This document shows positions 43,206 to 55,360 of a DNA stretch of 64,000 nt, one piece after another. Numbering within the stretch: the stretch's first letter is position 1; every line of letters begins with the position of its first letter. The DNA is from Camelus bactrianus. Taxonomy: Eukaryota; Chordata; Mammalia; Artiodactyla; Camelidae. The notes below the pieces were generated by a model. That model saw only the letters and a program-made list of their open reading frames with translations, did not search any database and was not told the DNA's origin. The stretch is from contig NC_133564.1 in the NCBI RefSeq assembly GCF_048773025.1, positions 32,994,645-33,058,644 on the forward strand. Direction: 5' to 3'. The translations under genes were made by a program, and so were the position numbers.

Positions 43206-45929
43206 AGGTACGCTATACGCTACATGAACCGGTACCACCGCGGGACCCAAACAGAACACCAGCAGCGACTTCCCCTCTAACTTAAGTCCCCCTTCCTATG
43301 GGGCTCATCAAATGGTATAATGTCTTAACTGTTTTATTCCCTGTGATGTAAATGAGTTCCTTCTGTGCTTTCCTCTTAGAAAAAATTAAAATGTTACTTT
43401 TACGGAGGAAAAGAGTTCTATTACACAGAGCTGATTCCAGTAACATGAACTGTGTTATCACTGAAGTTTGAGAATGCATGTCAGCCTTGGCCAAGGCCCT
43501 TTGGGAAATTTTTTAAGGCTTTGGTTTTGATTTTTTAAGAATCTAATTATGCTTATACACACCCAAGGGTCAACTTCTATTTCATACTCACAAGCCTGAT
43601 GTGAATGTTTCTCTAGCCAGAGTAGTGTCGTCTACTGTTCTGATGTACTGTTTAAGTCCTGAGTCTCAGTGCTGTAACACATCAGCTCACACTGAAGTGA
43701 TAAGGACAGTATGATGGCTTTGACACTGTTTTGTACAATGTTAACATCACGGTTAAGAGCAGGGGCTTAAGAGGGGGACAGAGATGCCTAACCACCTACA
43801 AAGTGCCCTCACTGACATCAACAACTGAGCACCCAGACTTTGCAGCAGGTGCGGTGCACACAAAGATGAATGATGAACAGACACAGCTCCTGACTTCAAG
43901 GGTTTCACAGTCCCGGGAGTGCAGACAAACTCTGTACGAACAGCCACGAATACGACAGAAATTACGGCGCGATAAAAGCACTCCAATTGTACGAGGTTAC
44001 GTCCTGCACAACCCTGAACCCAAAGGAGGCGTTTGCCAGGTGGGCGGGGATGAGAGGAAGGCTCTCGCAGCCCGGGAATGCGCAGCAGGGGTGTAAGACC
44101 GCAGGCTTGTTCAAAGCACAAGGCCAGGGTCACTTTACAGGGTGAGGAAGGGGCAAGAGTGTGCACACTCTGGCAAGTGAGCCAGAGGGAGGCTGTCAAG
44201 TGGGGAGGGAAGACGGCCAGACTGCTCTACACGTACCTACAGCGCCACTCCCCCAAGCCAGCCAACACAAACAGGCTCAACTCGCTTAATTTCATTAGTC
44301 ACGCAGTCATCTCAAGCAGAAGCAGCTGGGTCGCCATGGGTTTGTTTTTACTAATCCGAGTGCAGCCCTCAGTTCAGCGTGATGTCAAACTGCAGGTTTC
44401 CTCAGGAAGACAGAGTGTGAATAAATGAGATAAAGAAAATAATAATAAAAAATGCATCTGATCTCCTCTTCACATCCAGCCCTGAGTTCACAGTTTATCA
44501 TTTATAATAGAATGATAACGGAAGTGCAGGAATATAATTTTACTCTAACCTGAGGAACGTTGAAACTATATGGAAACTTTTTATTCACTGCTGGAAATAT
44601 TTTCATAAACGGACACCATCTAGGCTCACAAAAGCAAACTTTCCTTTCTTTTGCCAATGAAAAAGCACCAGGTACCCCTTTTTTGTTCAGACTTCCTGTT
44701 TTCCCTCCTACAGCCTTTACTCATTCTAGCTTTTTACATGGTCTTGACTGCAGGTGGGGTCCTAAACTTGATGAGCCAGTCTGCCATCTCAGATGCTGTA
44801 AATCCCAGTGGCTGCACTACTTCAACCCTGAGAAGCAAAGAAATTAAAGGGTAAAAGCATAAACTACAGGGTTTTGTTTTCCTGTGCCCAAGGGTACACA
44901 GAGTTCACTACTACTTGAAACTACATTTCAAGTTCCTCAAAGCTCTGCTCAAAGCCCGGTGCAAACAGACACCGCCCTGCCCTGCCAACTCCTCCGACCT
45001 GCCTCTCTACCACTTTTGCTCAAGTCAGCTCCCTGCAGGCCCTCACCTAAGCTGCCCGATAAACATGCCCAGCACCGTCTTCCATTCCCCTCTTAATCGT
45101 TAATTTAGGAAGCATTTACTGAGTGACTACTTTGGTGTCAGTAAGGCAGACACATTCCGTGGCATTGGTTTGAGGTTATAACTGAAAAGCTACAGCAATT
45201 TTTAAAAGAGATTATTTTAACAAGCAATTATAATAATGTTATTTTAAAGAAGACACAGGGTGCATCTGGAGTACATGGCAGGACCATAAACCAGTCTAAG
45301 GAAATAAGCCTCCTAGAGAAAGTGACACTGAAGTTGACCTTCAGGACAAGGATGCTAAGAGTGGGAGGTAAGACCAGGAAAGGCCAAGACAAGAGGATAA
45401 AACATGATTAAGAAAGCAAAAGTAGTTCACTGTGGTTGAGTTTATGGGGCAGAGGCGGGAGGTGCACAGAACACGGAGCAGGCAAAAGATGGCGCTGGAG
45501 GCGAGCGGCTGCTAACTACGCAGGCGCATGCTGCCGTCACCATCAAAGCACTTTCCAGTCCCTGTGTGTGAGGTCCATTTCTCAGTTTCCCATCATGGTA
45601 GGCCAGTATCAATCACCAGAAAACCGGAGAGCTATATTAGTGACATGCTGTACTGGCAAGCACAACATGCTAACAGGAGAAATCACATGGGCATTTTAAA
45701 AGGGGCTTCTAGAGCAATGGCTGAGCAGAAAGAGTGTGAAAAGGGAAGCATCTGGGCTCCAAGACAAGCCAGTGGAGAGGCTCTTTTAGGTCAAGACCAG
45801 TTTTCCACTAGTTTCACTGACTTCTAAGTTCCTGAAGTATTCTGACCACCTAATCAGAATAACTGTCCCTAACGAAATACAGCAACGTAAGACACCCACT
45901 GCCTTCCATTACAATCATTATTGCCCTCA
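43206..45929. other. Intron with L2-like relics
   Basis: Complement-of-L2 wording at about 43820-43930 (AAAGATGAATGATGAACAGA) and 45110-45450 (AGCATTTACTGAGTGACTAC, CTGAAGTTGACCTTCAGGAC). No exon recognised. The 148-codon minus-strand frame at 43753-44199 shows no domain. Confidence 0.45.
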
Positions 45930-46650
45930 TTCTAAAAGATCTCCCACAATCAAGTGAGAAAAAACCAAAGAGGCAGAAATAAAATAATTACTTACAGATG
46001 TTACAACTGTCTACATATAAAACCAGAAAGTATTAAATAAAAAAGTTGTCAGAACTAGTAAGACGGTCAGTTATAAAAGTATAAACACAACAGCTTTAAT
46101 TAATCATGAAGGATCGGTGAGAAAATAAAATTGAGAAAAAATTCCGCTCATAATAAGAATAAACTGTATAAAGCAGTTAGGAATAAACTTTAAAAAGATA
46201 CAGAACCGGAATAAAGAATGCTACAAAATTTTGCTGAAAGAAATTAATACTAAATAAACACTATGCTCCTAGCATGAATTAGGCAAAGATATTATTTCTT
46301 TCCCAAATTCCTCTAAAATTTAGTGCAATTCAAGAAGCACCTAGAAAAATGAAACCGTAAAGAACTAGAAGAGAGGACAGCTGAACATACAGCTTCCTCA
46401 CAGAGCACGTATTTCTAAATTTTACGGTAGCAAAACGCATGATGTAATTACATGGCAAAAACACCAAGAAAAGTTAAAATGACAACTGGAGAGAAAAACA
46501 CCCATGAGACAAAAGACAAAACCAGCCTTCATATGTAACGGACTTCTGTGTACCCATAAGAGAAAGAGGAACATATCAAATGAAAAAATGGGCAAAGACG
46601 TGGTACTACACATTCCAGTCACTGCATCCTTCCTAGAGAATCTGGTTCAT
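45930..46650 (+). mobile_element. L1M ORF2 relic
   Basis: Sense L1 ORF2 wording, heavily decayed: CCGGAATAAAGAATGCTACA, AAATTTAGTGCAATTC, TATTTCTAAATTTTACGG and AATGAAAAAATGGGCAAAGA. Antisense to PSD3. The piece at 47130-47480 may be the tail of the same element. Confidence 0.6.
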
Positions 46651-47129
46651 CCTCAGCCTCTGGACAGAACAGGCCCCCAACTGCCTCGACTCAATCCTGA
46701 CCTCGGCTGGCTGGACCAGCTGTGACCCCCTAATGAAACGGGGTCAGCTGATGGCTTCCCTCCTAGAACTCAGGGACAGACGCCCAGAGCGCACTGAGAT
46801 GACGCTGGGAACCTGAATGGAGCGGTCATGCTAAAACCTGCTGACCAGAGTGCACGGCCAGCCAGAGCCAGCTGGGATGCACAGTGACTGGACAGCAGTG
46901 GGGGAGGAAGGGAGAAGAGGGGAAGCCAGCAGGCAAAGACAAGCAGGAGAGGGGAGATGACAGGTGACAGGAAGCAACCCCGTCCCTGTCTCCGGGAGGT
47001 CTGCTTGTCCTTTGTGCTCTGTCCTTCAACATGAACTGGACTGCCTGTGACATCCATCCAGTAAAACCAGTTCAGGTAGGTTTTCAGTCCCCTGCAATCG
47101 GATCCCAGGCCAAACAGACATGAGCAAGC
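46651..47129. other. Intron segment between L1M pieces, not recognised
   Basis: GC-richer than the flanking L1 parts; may be an insertion into the L1 or unrelated sequence. Confidence 0.35.
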
Positions 47130-47480
47130 GAGTCACACAAAAGGGTAAAAAGATAAAAATTAAACATGTGGAAAATGCTCATACATGTGAGGTATCAATG
47201 AAGCACGAGTTCAGGCACTCGGCTTTTTCAGCTTTCAAACTGGGAAAGATAAAAGCGCACTGAGGCGGTGCACAGCAAGGTATGGGAAGAAATACAGGAA
47301 CCCACATACTGGAGAGGGGCAAATCTAGCTTCAAGAAGTCCTGAAAATGTACAGATTCTAAGAATCCACAAATAGACTCAAGCATTTATTTTAAGAAAAT
47401 AATCATAAATATACACAAACAATTACTTAAGAAGTCTCCCACAGTGCTTTTTATAATAACACAAAAGAAATAGATTCAAA
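47130..47480 (+). mobile_element. L1M 3' piece
   Basis: AATAATCATAAATATACACA, AAGAAGTCTCCCACAGTGC and TTTTTATAATAACACAAAAG match the plus-sense L1M tail region. Borders approximate. Confidence 0.5.
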
Positions 47481-47604
47481 GATTACCTAAATCAGTATTT
47501 CTCAAACATCAGTCATTCATCACTTTCACAGCTTCCGCATATCACTGTTCCACAGGTACTGACTTACTTAATAGTGTTCGTTAAGTCAGCTCGTGATTTT
47601 CATT

Positions 47605-48310
47605 TAGCTCTTCTTTCAACAAGCTTTTACTGAGGGCCTACTACATGCCAGGAACTGTTCTAGGTGCTGTAGATTGAGCAATGACTAAAACAGACAAAAA
47701 CCCCTGCCCTTGTAGAGCTTACAATTCAGTGGGAAGACATAATAAGGTAACCATGTCAATGATGTGGTTAGAGAGAAAAAAACAAGACAAGAGAAATATG
47801 AGGCTTTGTCGGGGAGGAGTTAGAATTTTAGAGAAAGCAGTCAGGTAAATATTCGCTAGAAAGGAACCTTTTAAGACCTGAAGTCGGGAGCTGTCCATGG
47901 GGCCGCCTGAGGGTAAGCATTCCAGGAAGATGGAATGAACAGCAAGGTCAAAGGACCCAGGGCGGAAGCATGCTTGGTGTGTTTAAAGATGGGCCAGGAG
48001 CCCAAAGTGACAGGCGCAGAGGAGCAAGAAGGCGGGAGGAGACGAGGTGACAGAGGCGCGGGGTGGGGACGGGCAGACCGTGTAGGGGCTTGCAGGTCTG
48101 GTAAGGGCTCTGGTTCTTACTCTGAAGTGGGAAGCCAACAGAGACTGACAAAAGACTGAAATGGGACACTAGTTAAAAGGATACTGTCATGAGACCATGA
48201 TGACCTGGACCATCTGGATCCTGGTGGCATTTGGAGTGGTGAAGAGCTGAATTACGAACATATTTTGAAGGGAGAGCCGACCAGATCGCTGATGTGCTGC
48301 ACATCGAAGA
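47605..48310 (-). mobile_element. L2 LINE relic, about 700 bp
   Basis: Complement of the L2 tail and end of its coding region in order: TTTTACTGAGGGCCTACTAC, ATGCCAGGAACTGTTCTAGG, CATTCCAGGAAGATGGAATG, GCATGCTTGGTGTGTTTAAA, GACCGTGTAGGGGCTTGCAG and ACATATTTTGAAGGGAGAGC. The longest L2 stretch in the window. Confidence 0.8.
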
Positions 48311-48559
48311 CCTCGTGAATCACCTAGTGAGTCATCAGTGGAGGACTCCCAGCATCTAAGGGTGGTCCAGAGTAGCTGTAGCCATGAAATCATAGGCCTG
48401 ATGTGTTTATAGCTTTATAATACACATTGGAATATATAACTATCACCAAAACATGCTCATTCATACATTTCCTACATTATCTCACGCACCACCAACAGTG
48501 TCTACACGAGACTTCTGGAAGCACTTGTTTCAATAAACTTGATACATTTCGTGGAAACG

Positions 48560-48599
48560 CACGCACACACACACACACACACAGACACACACACACACT
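48560..48599. repeat. CA microsatellite
   Basis: About 17 CA units with one CAGA interruption. Confidence 0.92.
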
Positions 48600-48762
48600 C
48601 AGGTTGAAAATGCATATACCAAAATGGCAACAGTACTAACTTCTCGGTGGTGGCTTCTAGATTATTTACTTCTTTGTGCTTTTCAAATCATCTTTAATGA
48701 ATATATACTTTAATTCTATAATCAGATTCCTTTTTTAAGTAGATGGTAATTTTTTTAATATA

Positions 48763-48937
48763 CTGTGGACCCTCAGACAACAAAGAGGTTAGGGGCGCTG
48801 CCCTCCGAGCAGTCAGACGTCCACGTACAACTTTACAGTCAGCCCTCCACACCTGCGGGTGTGGAGCCAGCTGCACGTGGTGTGGGGCTGTAGTGTGTGT
48901 TTAGTGAAAAAAACCTGTGCTGTTCAAGGGTCAACTG
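48763..48937. mobile_element. Short Tigger2-like (MER8-like) transposon
   Basis: The left end is CTGTGGACCCTCAGACAAC and the right end GCTGTTCAAGGGTCAACTG, inverted repeats of the Tigger2 type. It is flanked on both sides by the TA target (48761-48762 and 48938-48939). At 175 bp it is an internally deleted form of the family that also left 8710-9460. Confidence 0.82.
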
Positions 48938-50342
48938 TACCTGTAAGTTTTGTTCAAATCTGGTTCTTTGCTTCTGGTTTGATCTGATGGTAAGGCTTCA
49001 GAGGGAGAGGAAGGGTCTAGGATACAGACCTCCAGGGCAGGAGTGAGGAGTGAGGAATTATGCTCAGAAACTGAAAACAGAGTCCCAGATAGCAGTGACA
49101 CAGATGGCATTTACAATCTTAAAAACTCAGTGGAGGGCATACCACACACACAAATCAAGATTCAGAAAGCAGAAGACGGGGCGCAAATGAGAGACACTCT
49201 TGAATCAGCCCCAAGCAAGTTCTCGGGCAGTCCCTGGAGCAGGGACCAGCAGCTCTCCACTGAGAGTACACCACTGCACGTGAACAAGTTTTCTTGGTGC
49301 CTCCCAACACCACAACAGCATATTTAATAAACTGCTCAAATGTTCCTACATAAATGTCATCTACAACACAACCCAGGTGAAATAAACATAGGCAGGCATA
49401 CACAGACCTCAAGAGAAGTAAGAGCACTTTCAATAAAAATCAGAGTGGGCTCTAAAAGAAATTGATTTTGCTTCCCTCCTCACCCAATGGTGTTCTGTCA
49501 GAACTGCCTAGGACACAGTGGAGGCTTCGAGGTCAAACCACTTAGTTAGGTTATGAAGATGTCACTGTTCTTGACGCTTTATTACTAATTGACAAAAGAC
49601 CATAAATGTATATAGTAAATGAAACAGGACACTAAACTCCAAAAGCCCTCTGGTAATCTCTGAGGTTCTCGAGTAATCGTCCACCTTGCTTAAGAGCTAG
49701 GATGACCCTCTCCTAACCTCAGTCAGATCAACACCTCACTCCACCTGCAAGACACGGAGCTGTACGTCAGGCAGACAGCTGCTGGGGGTGGGGAGGTCAC
49801 TCTGGCAACGAAATGATAGCGCACTGCTCAAAATGCCTGTCGTGTTTAGACACGGCTCTCCGATCTCCCTAATGAAGAGCATAATTATGAATGGGTTTAA
49901 GTTGGCTCATTTATTGAATGAATCATATGGCTTAGCCAGTAAATCCTGTAATACCATTTGACAAAGTTCACACCTGCATTCATCTTGCAGCCCTGAGCAG
50001 GGCTTGTAGTTTCTAAAACAATCTTCTGCCAATAACATTAGAGATGAAGTTTTGATTTCACATAGAGCTGTGGATTCAGGATATGATCGAGAAACTTCAA
50101 GTATAAAAAATTGCCTTAACTTCAGCACTGTCTGACCACTCGACACAGGAAAGAACATGGGTTTCCTGAAAAGGAGAGTCTGACCCTCCCTTCCTCTGCT
50201 CTTCTGCTCTTCGTAGGCACTTTTTATACATTAGTCCAAACATCATTACTCAAGGAATAGGTCCTGTCCTCTTCAAAAAGAAAAAAAAAAAAAATCACTA
50301 AATGGACTTGGGGAAACTATGTGCAAATCAGTTCAATTTCTT
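48938..50342. other. Intron, no recognised element
   Basis: No exon, repeat or long frame recognised. An A run lies at 50279-50294. Confidence 0.45.
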
Positions 50343-50736
50343 TATTTTTTTTTAACTTGAGTTACAGTCAGTTTACAATGTTGTGCCAATTTCCAGTGTA
50401 GAGCACAATTTTTCAGTTATACATGAGCATACATATATTTCATTGTTGCATTCTTTTTTGCTGTGAGCTACCACGAGACCTTGTATATATTTCCCTGTGC
50501 TGTACAGTATAACCTTGTTTATCTATTCTGCATATGCCTGTCAGTATCTACAAATTTCGAACTCCCAGTCTGTCCCTTCCCACCCCCTACCCCCTTGGCA
50601 ACCACAAGTTTGTATTCTATGTCTATGAGTCTGTTTCTGTTTTGTATTTATGTTCTTTTTTTTTTTTTCCAATTCCACATATGAGCAATCTCATATGGTA
50701 TTTTTCTTTCTCTTTCTGGCTTACTTCACTTAGAAT
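50343..50736 (-). mobile_element. Young 5'-truncated L1 3' end (camelid type)
   Basis: Complement of an artiodactyl L1 tail: CAGTCAGTTTACAATGTTGT, GCCAATTTCCAGTGTAGAGC, TTCCCTGTGCTGTACAGTAT and CCCTTGGCAACCACAAGTTT, with the oligo-T end on the left. The flanks carry the same GTTCAATTTCTT at 50331-50342 and 50737-50748, a perfect 12-bp target duplication. At 394 bp it is the best-dated recent LINE insertion here. Confidence 0.9.
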
Positions 50737-50748
50737 GTTCAATTTCTT

Positions 50749-52324
50749 CAAATAATCATATTCAGTAACACAAATTTTAGCCCTCAGTGGCTGACAACCT
50801 ATTTCGGTTAACTGCATTTCCAAAATGTTTTGTCTCCAGCCCCTGTTTGCTCCTCAGCAATCTCAGTATGTCTCTGAATATTCCACAAAAGATCCAGAGG
50901 AAACGGGCTTATCATACAAATGGAAAACTCAAAACCGACATTAATACAAACAGAAGGGAGAGGTCCTTCCAAAGGGAACTAAATCTCAAAACACCACTTC
51001 CTGTGCTCAGCTCTCAAAACAGCCCGGCTACCGCTCCTCATTCTAACCAGGGGAACCACAAATTCCAAATTTCTCGCATAATTATCTCATCAGAGCAGAG
51101 ACACCACCAGTCCAAAGACATTCTCTCCTCTGAACTTTTATACACAAATGTAACTGTACTTTTAAGAGACAATATTTTCTTAGGCACAAAAGAGGAAAAA
51201 AGACCAAAAACAATAGAAAAAGCTTTCCTTTTAAAATAAACTTTGTCAAAAAGCAAATTTCCCTGGTCTCTCTAAAGACTCTCCCTCATGGTACCATCTC
51301 CCCTGAGCTTGCCTTTCCTCATCCAACTCCTGGCCCTTAAAAGTGGAGCCTCTGTTTGGGGCCGGAAAGGCAAAGGGAGAGACAGGCTAGGCTAGCCGCG
51401 GAGGAGGACAACTTCTGCAAAGGGAAGTGGGAACCAGGATTACTCACCCAGAGAAAAACAGTTTCCTAAAAAGGTTTCACAGCTCTGGTGGTGCTGGAAC
51501 ACAGCACTTACTTACCACAGGTGTCGCCCACTGGACATCAGCTCAACGCTGAGCCCAGAGGACCAACGGGGTGTCCTCCAAGGACCTTACTCAACTCAAA
51601 GCAAGACCAGAGCCTGGCTGCGGCTCCCCCAGGACACGGCAATGACACAGCCCGTGCCACATGCCATCTCCCTGCCTCCCACACAGCCTATGGCGGTGGA
51701 CTGACAGATGTGGTAGTTACTTAGCAATACTTTGTGGTTAGCTCACCCCACATCATTCACGGAGAGAGACAACGCAGTGCCATCGTCCCATAAAAACTTT
51801 TCTCTCTCTCCTCCCATGGGCTGCTAAACTCCACACGGTAATTTACATTATTACATGGAGGAACAAAACACTGGCTTCAGCTTGGCAGAAAATAACTATC
51901 CCATGGCCCTTTAGGGATCCGACTGCTCATCCCTTTGTCCTCTGTCTCTTGAACAAAATTACTCTGCATTATTGCAAAGGAATGTGACTGTCGCGTGAAT
52001 AAATCAGAAGAGCTTAGTGAGAACTACATTTTGCCTGAAAATGCCCCCCAATATCCTGCTAAGCAGCTAAGCCCTGTGACCCCAATCACTCCTGCGTAAC
52101 AGGCTGGGAGGGGGTTGCTGGAGGGGAGGTTAAGCCAAACTGTCCCAAAACATTTGTGTCAAACACACTGGCCTCCCAGAGGTGACCGGGTGGTTGTTAT
52201 CTGTTTTGCTCCTGAATGAACCAAATGAACCCTAGCTGGTCTGCGGGCTCTGGTAAACCCTTCAGTGGGATCCATGATGGCCGCGACTTACTTTCTCTCC
52301 ACTCCAAGCTGCAGGCAAAACAAA
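50749..52324. other. Intron, no recognised element
   Basis: Open frames of up to 150 codons (50787-51239, plus) have no recognisable domain or splice borders. Confidence 0.4.
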
Positions 52325-52520
52325 AACAAAAACAAACATAGCTAATAGGTAGTAAGCACTTCCAGTGTTCCAGGCATGGTTCTGAGAAGCTTACAGGCAT
52401 TAGTGCATCTAATCCTCGTAACAACCCTATGAAGTAGGTGTCGCCAACACGCCCACCTGACAGGTGGGGGAACTGAGGCACACGTGGGCAGATGGCACAG
52501 CTAGGACGTGTATCTGCTCC
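52325..52520 (-). mobile_element. MIR SINE relic
   Basis: Complement of MIR: GTTCCAGGCATGGTTCTGAG, CTAATCCTCGTAACAACCCT, ATGAAGTAGGTGTCG, GGTGGGGGAACTGAGGCACA and GCACAGCTAGGA. Confidence 0.85.
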
Positions 52521-52644
52521 ATACACCACACTGGGACCCACGCTGTCCCGTCTCCCTGGGAGAGGTCAGCGGCGCCCCTGCTGTGCCTCAGACTCACAAA
52601 CGGTGCTGAGATGCGGGAGGCGCATGGCGGGGACACTCTGAAAG

Positions 52645-52770
52645 AGCAGAATACAGATGGAAGCCTAAAGACTTGGTTCTTGTTTGGATTCCACCATTTA
52701 CTCCGAGACTTGGGGCGAGTTACCTCACTTCCTCGGCCTCAGTAAATTCATTCATCTGCACAACTCTGCG
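52645..52770 (+). mobile_element. MIR SINE relic, inverted next to another
   Basis: Sense MIR wording: CACCATTTACTCCGAGACTT, GGGCGAGTTACCTCACTTCC and TCGGCCTCAGTAAATTCATT. It lies 125 bp right of an opposite-strand MIR. Confidence 0.72.
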
Positions 52771-53234
52771 TGTGTGGGGGGGTGTGTACGGGGACTTCAG
52801 CCTCTAAAATTCTACAAAGGTCGACTATGCCTGGTGAGGTTATTAGATTACCGTGTGATATTTAAAAAGTAATAAACAAGAACCTAAGTAGAGGATACAA
52901 AGAAAAAGAAGCCTTGTGATTTCTGTTGGATAAAAATCGGGTCTATAACCGATGCTGGCTGTGGGCCGGACTCACACCACCTGGGTGGCTTAGGAGGCTG
53001 TCCCACTGCCAGGCACCTGTGTGTGCACGCTCGTGCTGAGCATGGAGGAGGAGGCAGAAACACACTGTGTGCTCCTAGTGAGGATGCCCACGGCAGCCCC
53101 CTGGGAGTACTCGGGGTGCCCCGAGTAGAAGTCAGTATAGTCCCATCCAAGCCTCTGACAAGGCGGGTCCACGCTGAACCAAGTGATAACGCTGAGGGTT
53201 CTTTGTAATCCTTTGCTTTAAAAAAAAAAAAACT

Positions 53235-53238
<4 letters not shown>

Positions 53239-53272
<34 letters not shown>
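53239..53272. repeat. Perfect AC microsatellite, 17 units
   Basis: 34 bp of uninterrupted AC just after a 12-base A run (53221-53232). Likely polymorphic. Confidence 0.95.
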
Positions 53273-53276
<4 letters not shown>

Positions 53277-54371
53277 TAGCTCGCACTAGCATGGAGGAAC
53301 GGCCCTTACTGGCAGGGAGAAAGGGCTCCCTGGACCCCCTGAGTCATGAAGGGAGGCATGTAGGCGCCGCTGAACTGGGTAAGAGGAAGGATGCTGGTGA
53401 GGGGGCGGGCTTTTCTGGGCTGCACCCAGCCAGCTGGTATCGACCAAACACTGCTGGGTGCCTGGGTGACACTGTTATGATGAAGAAAGCCAAAATCCTC
53501 TGAGTTTTTCGAGAGATCTTGTCAGCTACTAACAGGAATGAACTGCTGAAATCCCAGGAGAAGCAGCAGGAGGTCTACCGCACTGACTGGCTCCCACCAG
53601 AAGAGAAACCCTGTCTGACTCGGAGTAGGAGGGTAACAGAATGAATTTGAAGCATAAACCAACAAAGGGTACCGTTCCCTTCCTTTGTTTTTAGAACCTA
53701 CTCCATCTGTAGGCAGAGTACTCAGACCAGTGCAGGAAAGGCAGAGCTAATAAAGAAACCCCACCAACTAGTGGCAGGTGCAGAGGAGCAGCCAGGGAGC
53801 CCTCCTCCGCTGTCTCCAAGGCCCGTGGCCCGACGGGCTTCACCACCCTCCTCCCATGTTAGCCAGTACTTCGAGTTCTTAGGCTCCCAGGAGGTAAGAC
53901 GTACCTGGAGTTCACTGCTGGATGCACAAGGAGATCAGGCGGCTGACTGGGGGTCACACCAGATAACCTTTAGCCACAACCAGAGCTCCTTGGGCCTAAA
54001 CCAAGCTACACTCCGCGGCATTACTGTGTGAATTCCCATCAACTCAGCAGCTCAAGGCCACGTGGTTGCAAAGCTACATGCTTTTTAAAACCCCTCTGTG
54101 CTGCAGGGACTGCTTAGAGGTGGTCTACCAGAGGTAGTTCACCTTTGACATAAAAACGTCCCCACCAGGGACTTGAGTAGAAGCAACTTTTTTGGTTCTT
54201 TTCCACAGCAACCTGGATGTTTTGTTTAGTCTTGTTTCGAGATAGATGTCAAAAAAGTGGCATGGAGTTCCTAATGCACAGACTTTGTTAATGCTCAGCC
54301 AACGAGAGCTCTTCAGCCCAGGCTTTAGATGTAAACGTGCACCGAAGAAGGAGCTCATCCCCCAGGGAGTC
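53273..54371. other. Intron, no recognised element
   Basis: GC-rich unique-looking sequence with no exon recognised. Confidence 0.4.
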
Positions 54372-54499
54372 TGGCACAGTGCCGAGGCCCAGGGGCCTTC
54401 CTCTGGCACAGTGCCGAGGCCCAGGGGCCTTCCTCTGGCACAGTGCCGAGGCCCAGGGGCCTTCCTCTGGCACAGTGCCGAGGCCCAGGGGCCTTCCTC
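54372..54499. repeat. Minisatellite, four perfect 32-bp units
   Basis: The unit starts TGGCACAGTGCCGAGGCCCA and ends GGGGCCTTCCTC. Four copies are identical by eye. Because 32 is not a multiple of three, every frame shows the same peptide pattern in rotation. That explains the open frames of 159 (plus) and 179 (minus) codons across it, which are not genes. Confidence 0.95.
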
Positions 54500-55164
54500 T
54501 GATGCTCCCTTTTGCCAGAAGATGGGCAACCAGGCATGGATGTCTCTTGAGCAAAGACCCATAAACTTTCCTATTATTCTAACCTTTATCGGGAGATATC
54601 CAGTTTCCATGTTGGGTTTCCCACTGTCAACACACCTCTCTAGAAGACTAAATGCCTCTGCCATGGTTGTTAATAAAAAAATAAAATCATCAGAAGGATT
54701 ACAGGGACCTGTTTTTGACAGTTAACTTTCTAGACAGACAACTTCCAGCTTGAGGAATCAGAATCACCACACCTAAAACTCTGAGCAAGTGAATCAGACG
54801 TTATTTGAATTTCTTTTCCTTTCTTCCCTTCATACAATAAAGAGGCAGTAGGAGGTTTTCCCTTCCTGGGAGGATGCCTGCAGAGGCACCTGGACTCGCA
54901 GCTCTTTCTCCTCTGCGTCGCGGCTTTGAAACACAGCCTCAATCCCCGCTCAGCACCCCCAGGCACAAGGTATAGGGAAGGGGGAGAAGAGGGAGGAGCT
55001 CGGGACTCTGTCCTTGTAGCTAAGCTGAGCTCTGTACCTGATGGGGACAGTATAAAAGGCTGGTGAAAGCACTGGACACACACGCCCGTGGAAGGACCTA
55101 GCGGTGATGGCAGCGAGACGGGGACCACAGCCAACATCCCCTGCTGCGCACTCCCTGGCTCCAG
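54500..55164. other. Intron, no recognised element
   Basis: No exon or repeat recognised; the minus-strand frames at 54730-55287 show no domain. Confidence 0.4.
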
Positions 55165-55360
55165 GCGCGGCGTCAAGCACTTCATAAGCATTAGCCCCGC
55201 TGACCTGGTAATGCCTCCAGGAAGTAGGTATTGCTGTGACCCTTTCATAAAGGACAGAAAGGGGGTGTTCTCTGCCCAAGGTGACACTGTCAGGAGATCA
55301 CCAGGTTAGGCTGTGAAGGCAAATCCGCTGGTAAAGAAGCAGGTTCTTAACCCTACACAC
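55165..55360 (-). mobile_element. MIR SINE relic
   Basis: Complement of MIR: GTCAAGCACTTCATAAGCAT, CAGGAAGTAGGTATTGCTGT, CTGCCCAAGGTGACACTGTC and GCAGGTTCTTAACCCTACA. Confidence 0.7.

Noticed and set aside
43753-44199. 148-codon open frame on the minus strand
   Set aside because: Partly overlaps an L2-like relic and has no recognisable domain.
48560-48599. CRISPR-like or structured array at the CA repeats
   Set aside because: Simple dinucleotide microsatellite in a mammalian intron with no spacers.
50787-51239. 150-codon open frame on the plus strand
   Set aside because: Low-complexity, Ser/Lys/Asn-rich translation with no start context, domain or splice signals.
54125-54725. Overlapping open frames of 159 (plus) and 179 (minus) codons
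   Set aside because: Created by the 4 x 32-bp tandem repeat, which keeps all frames open.
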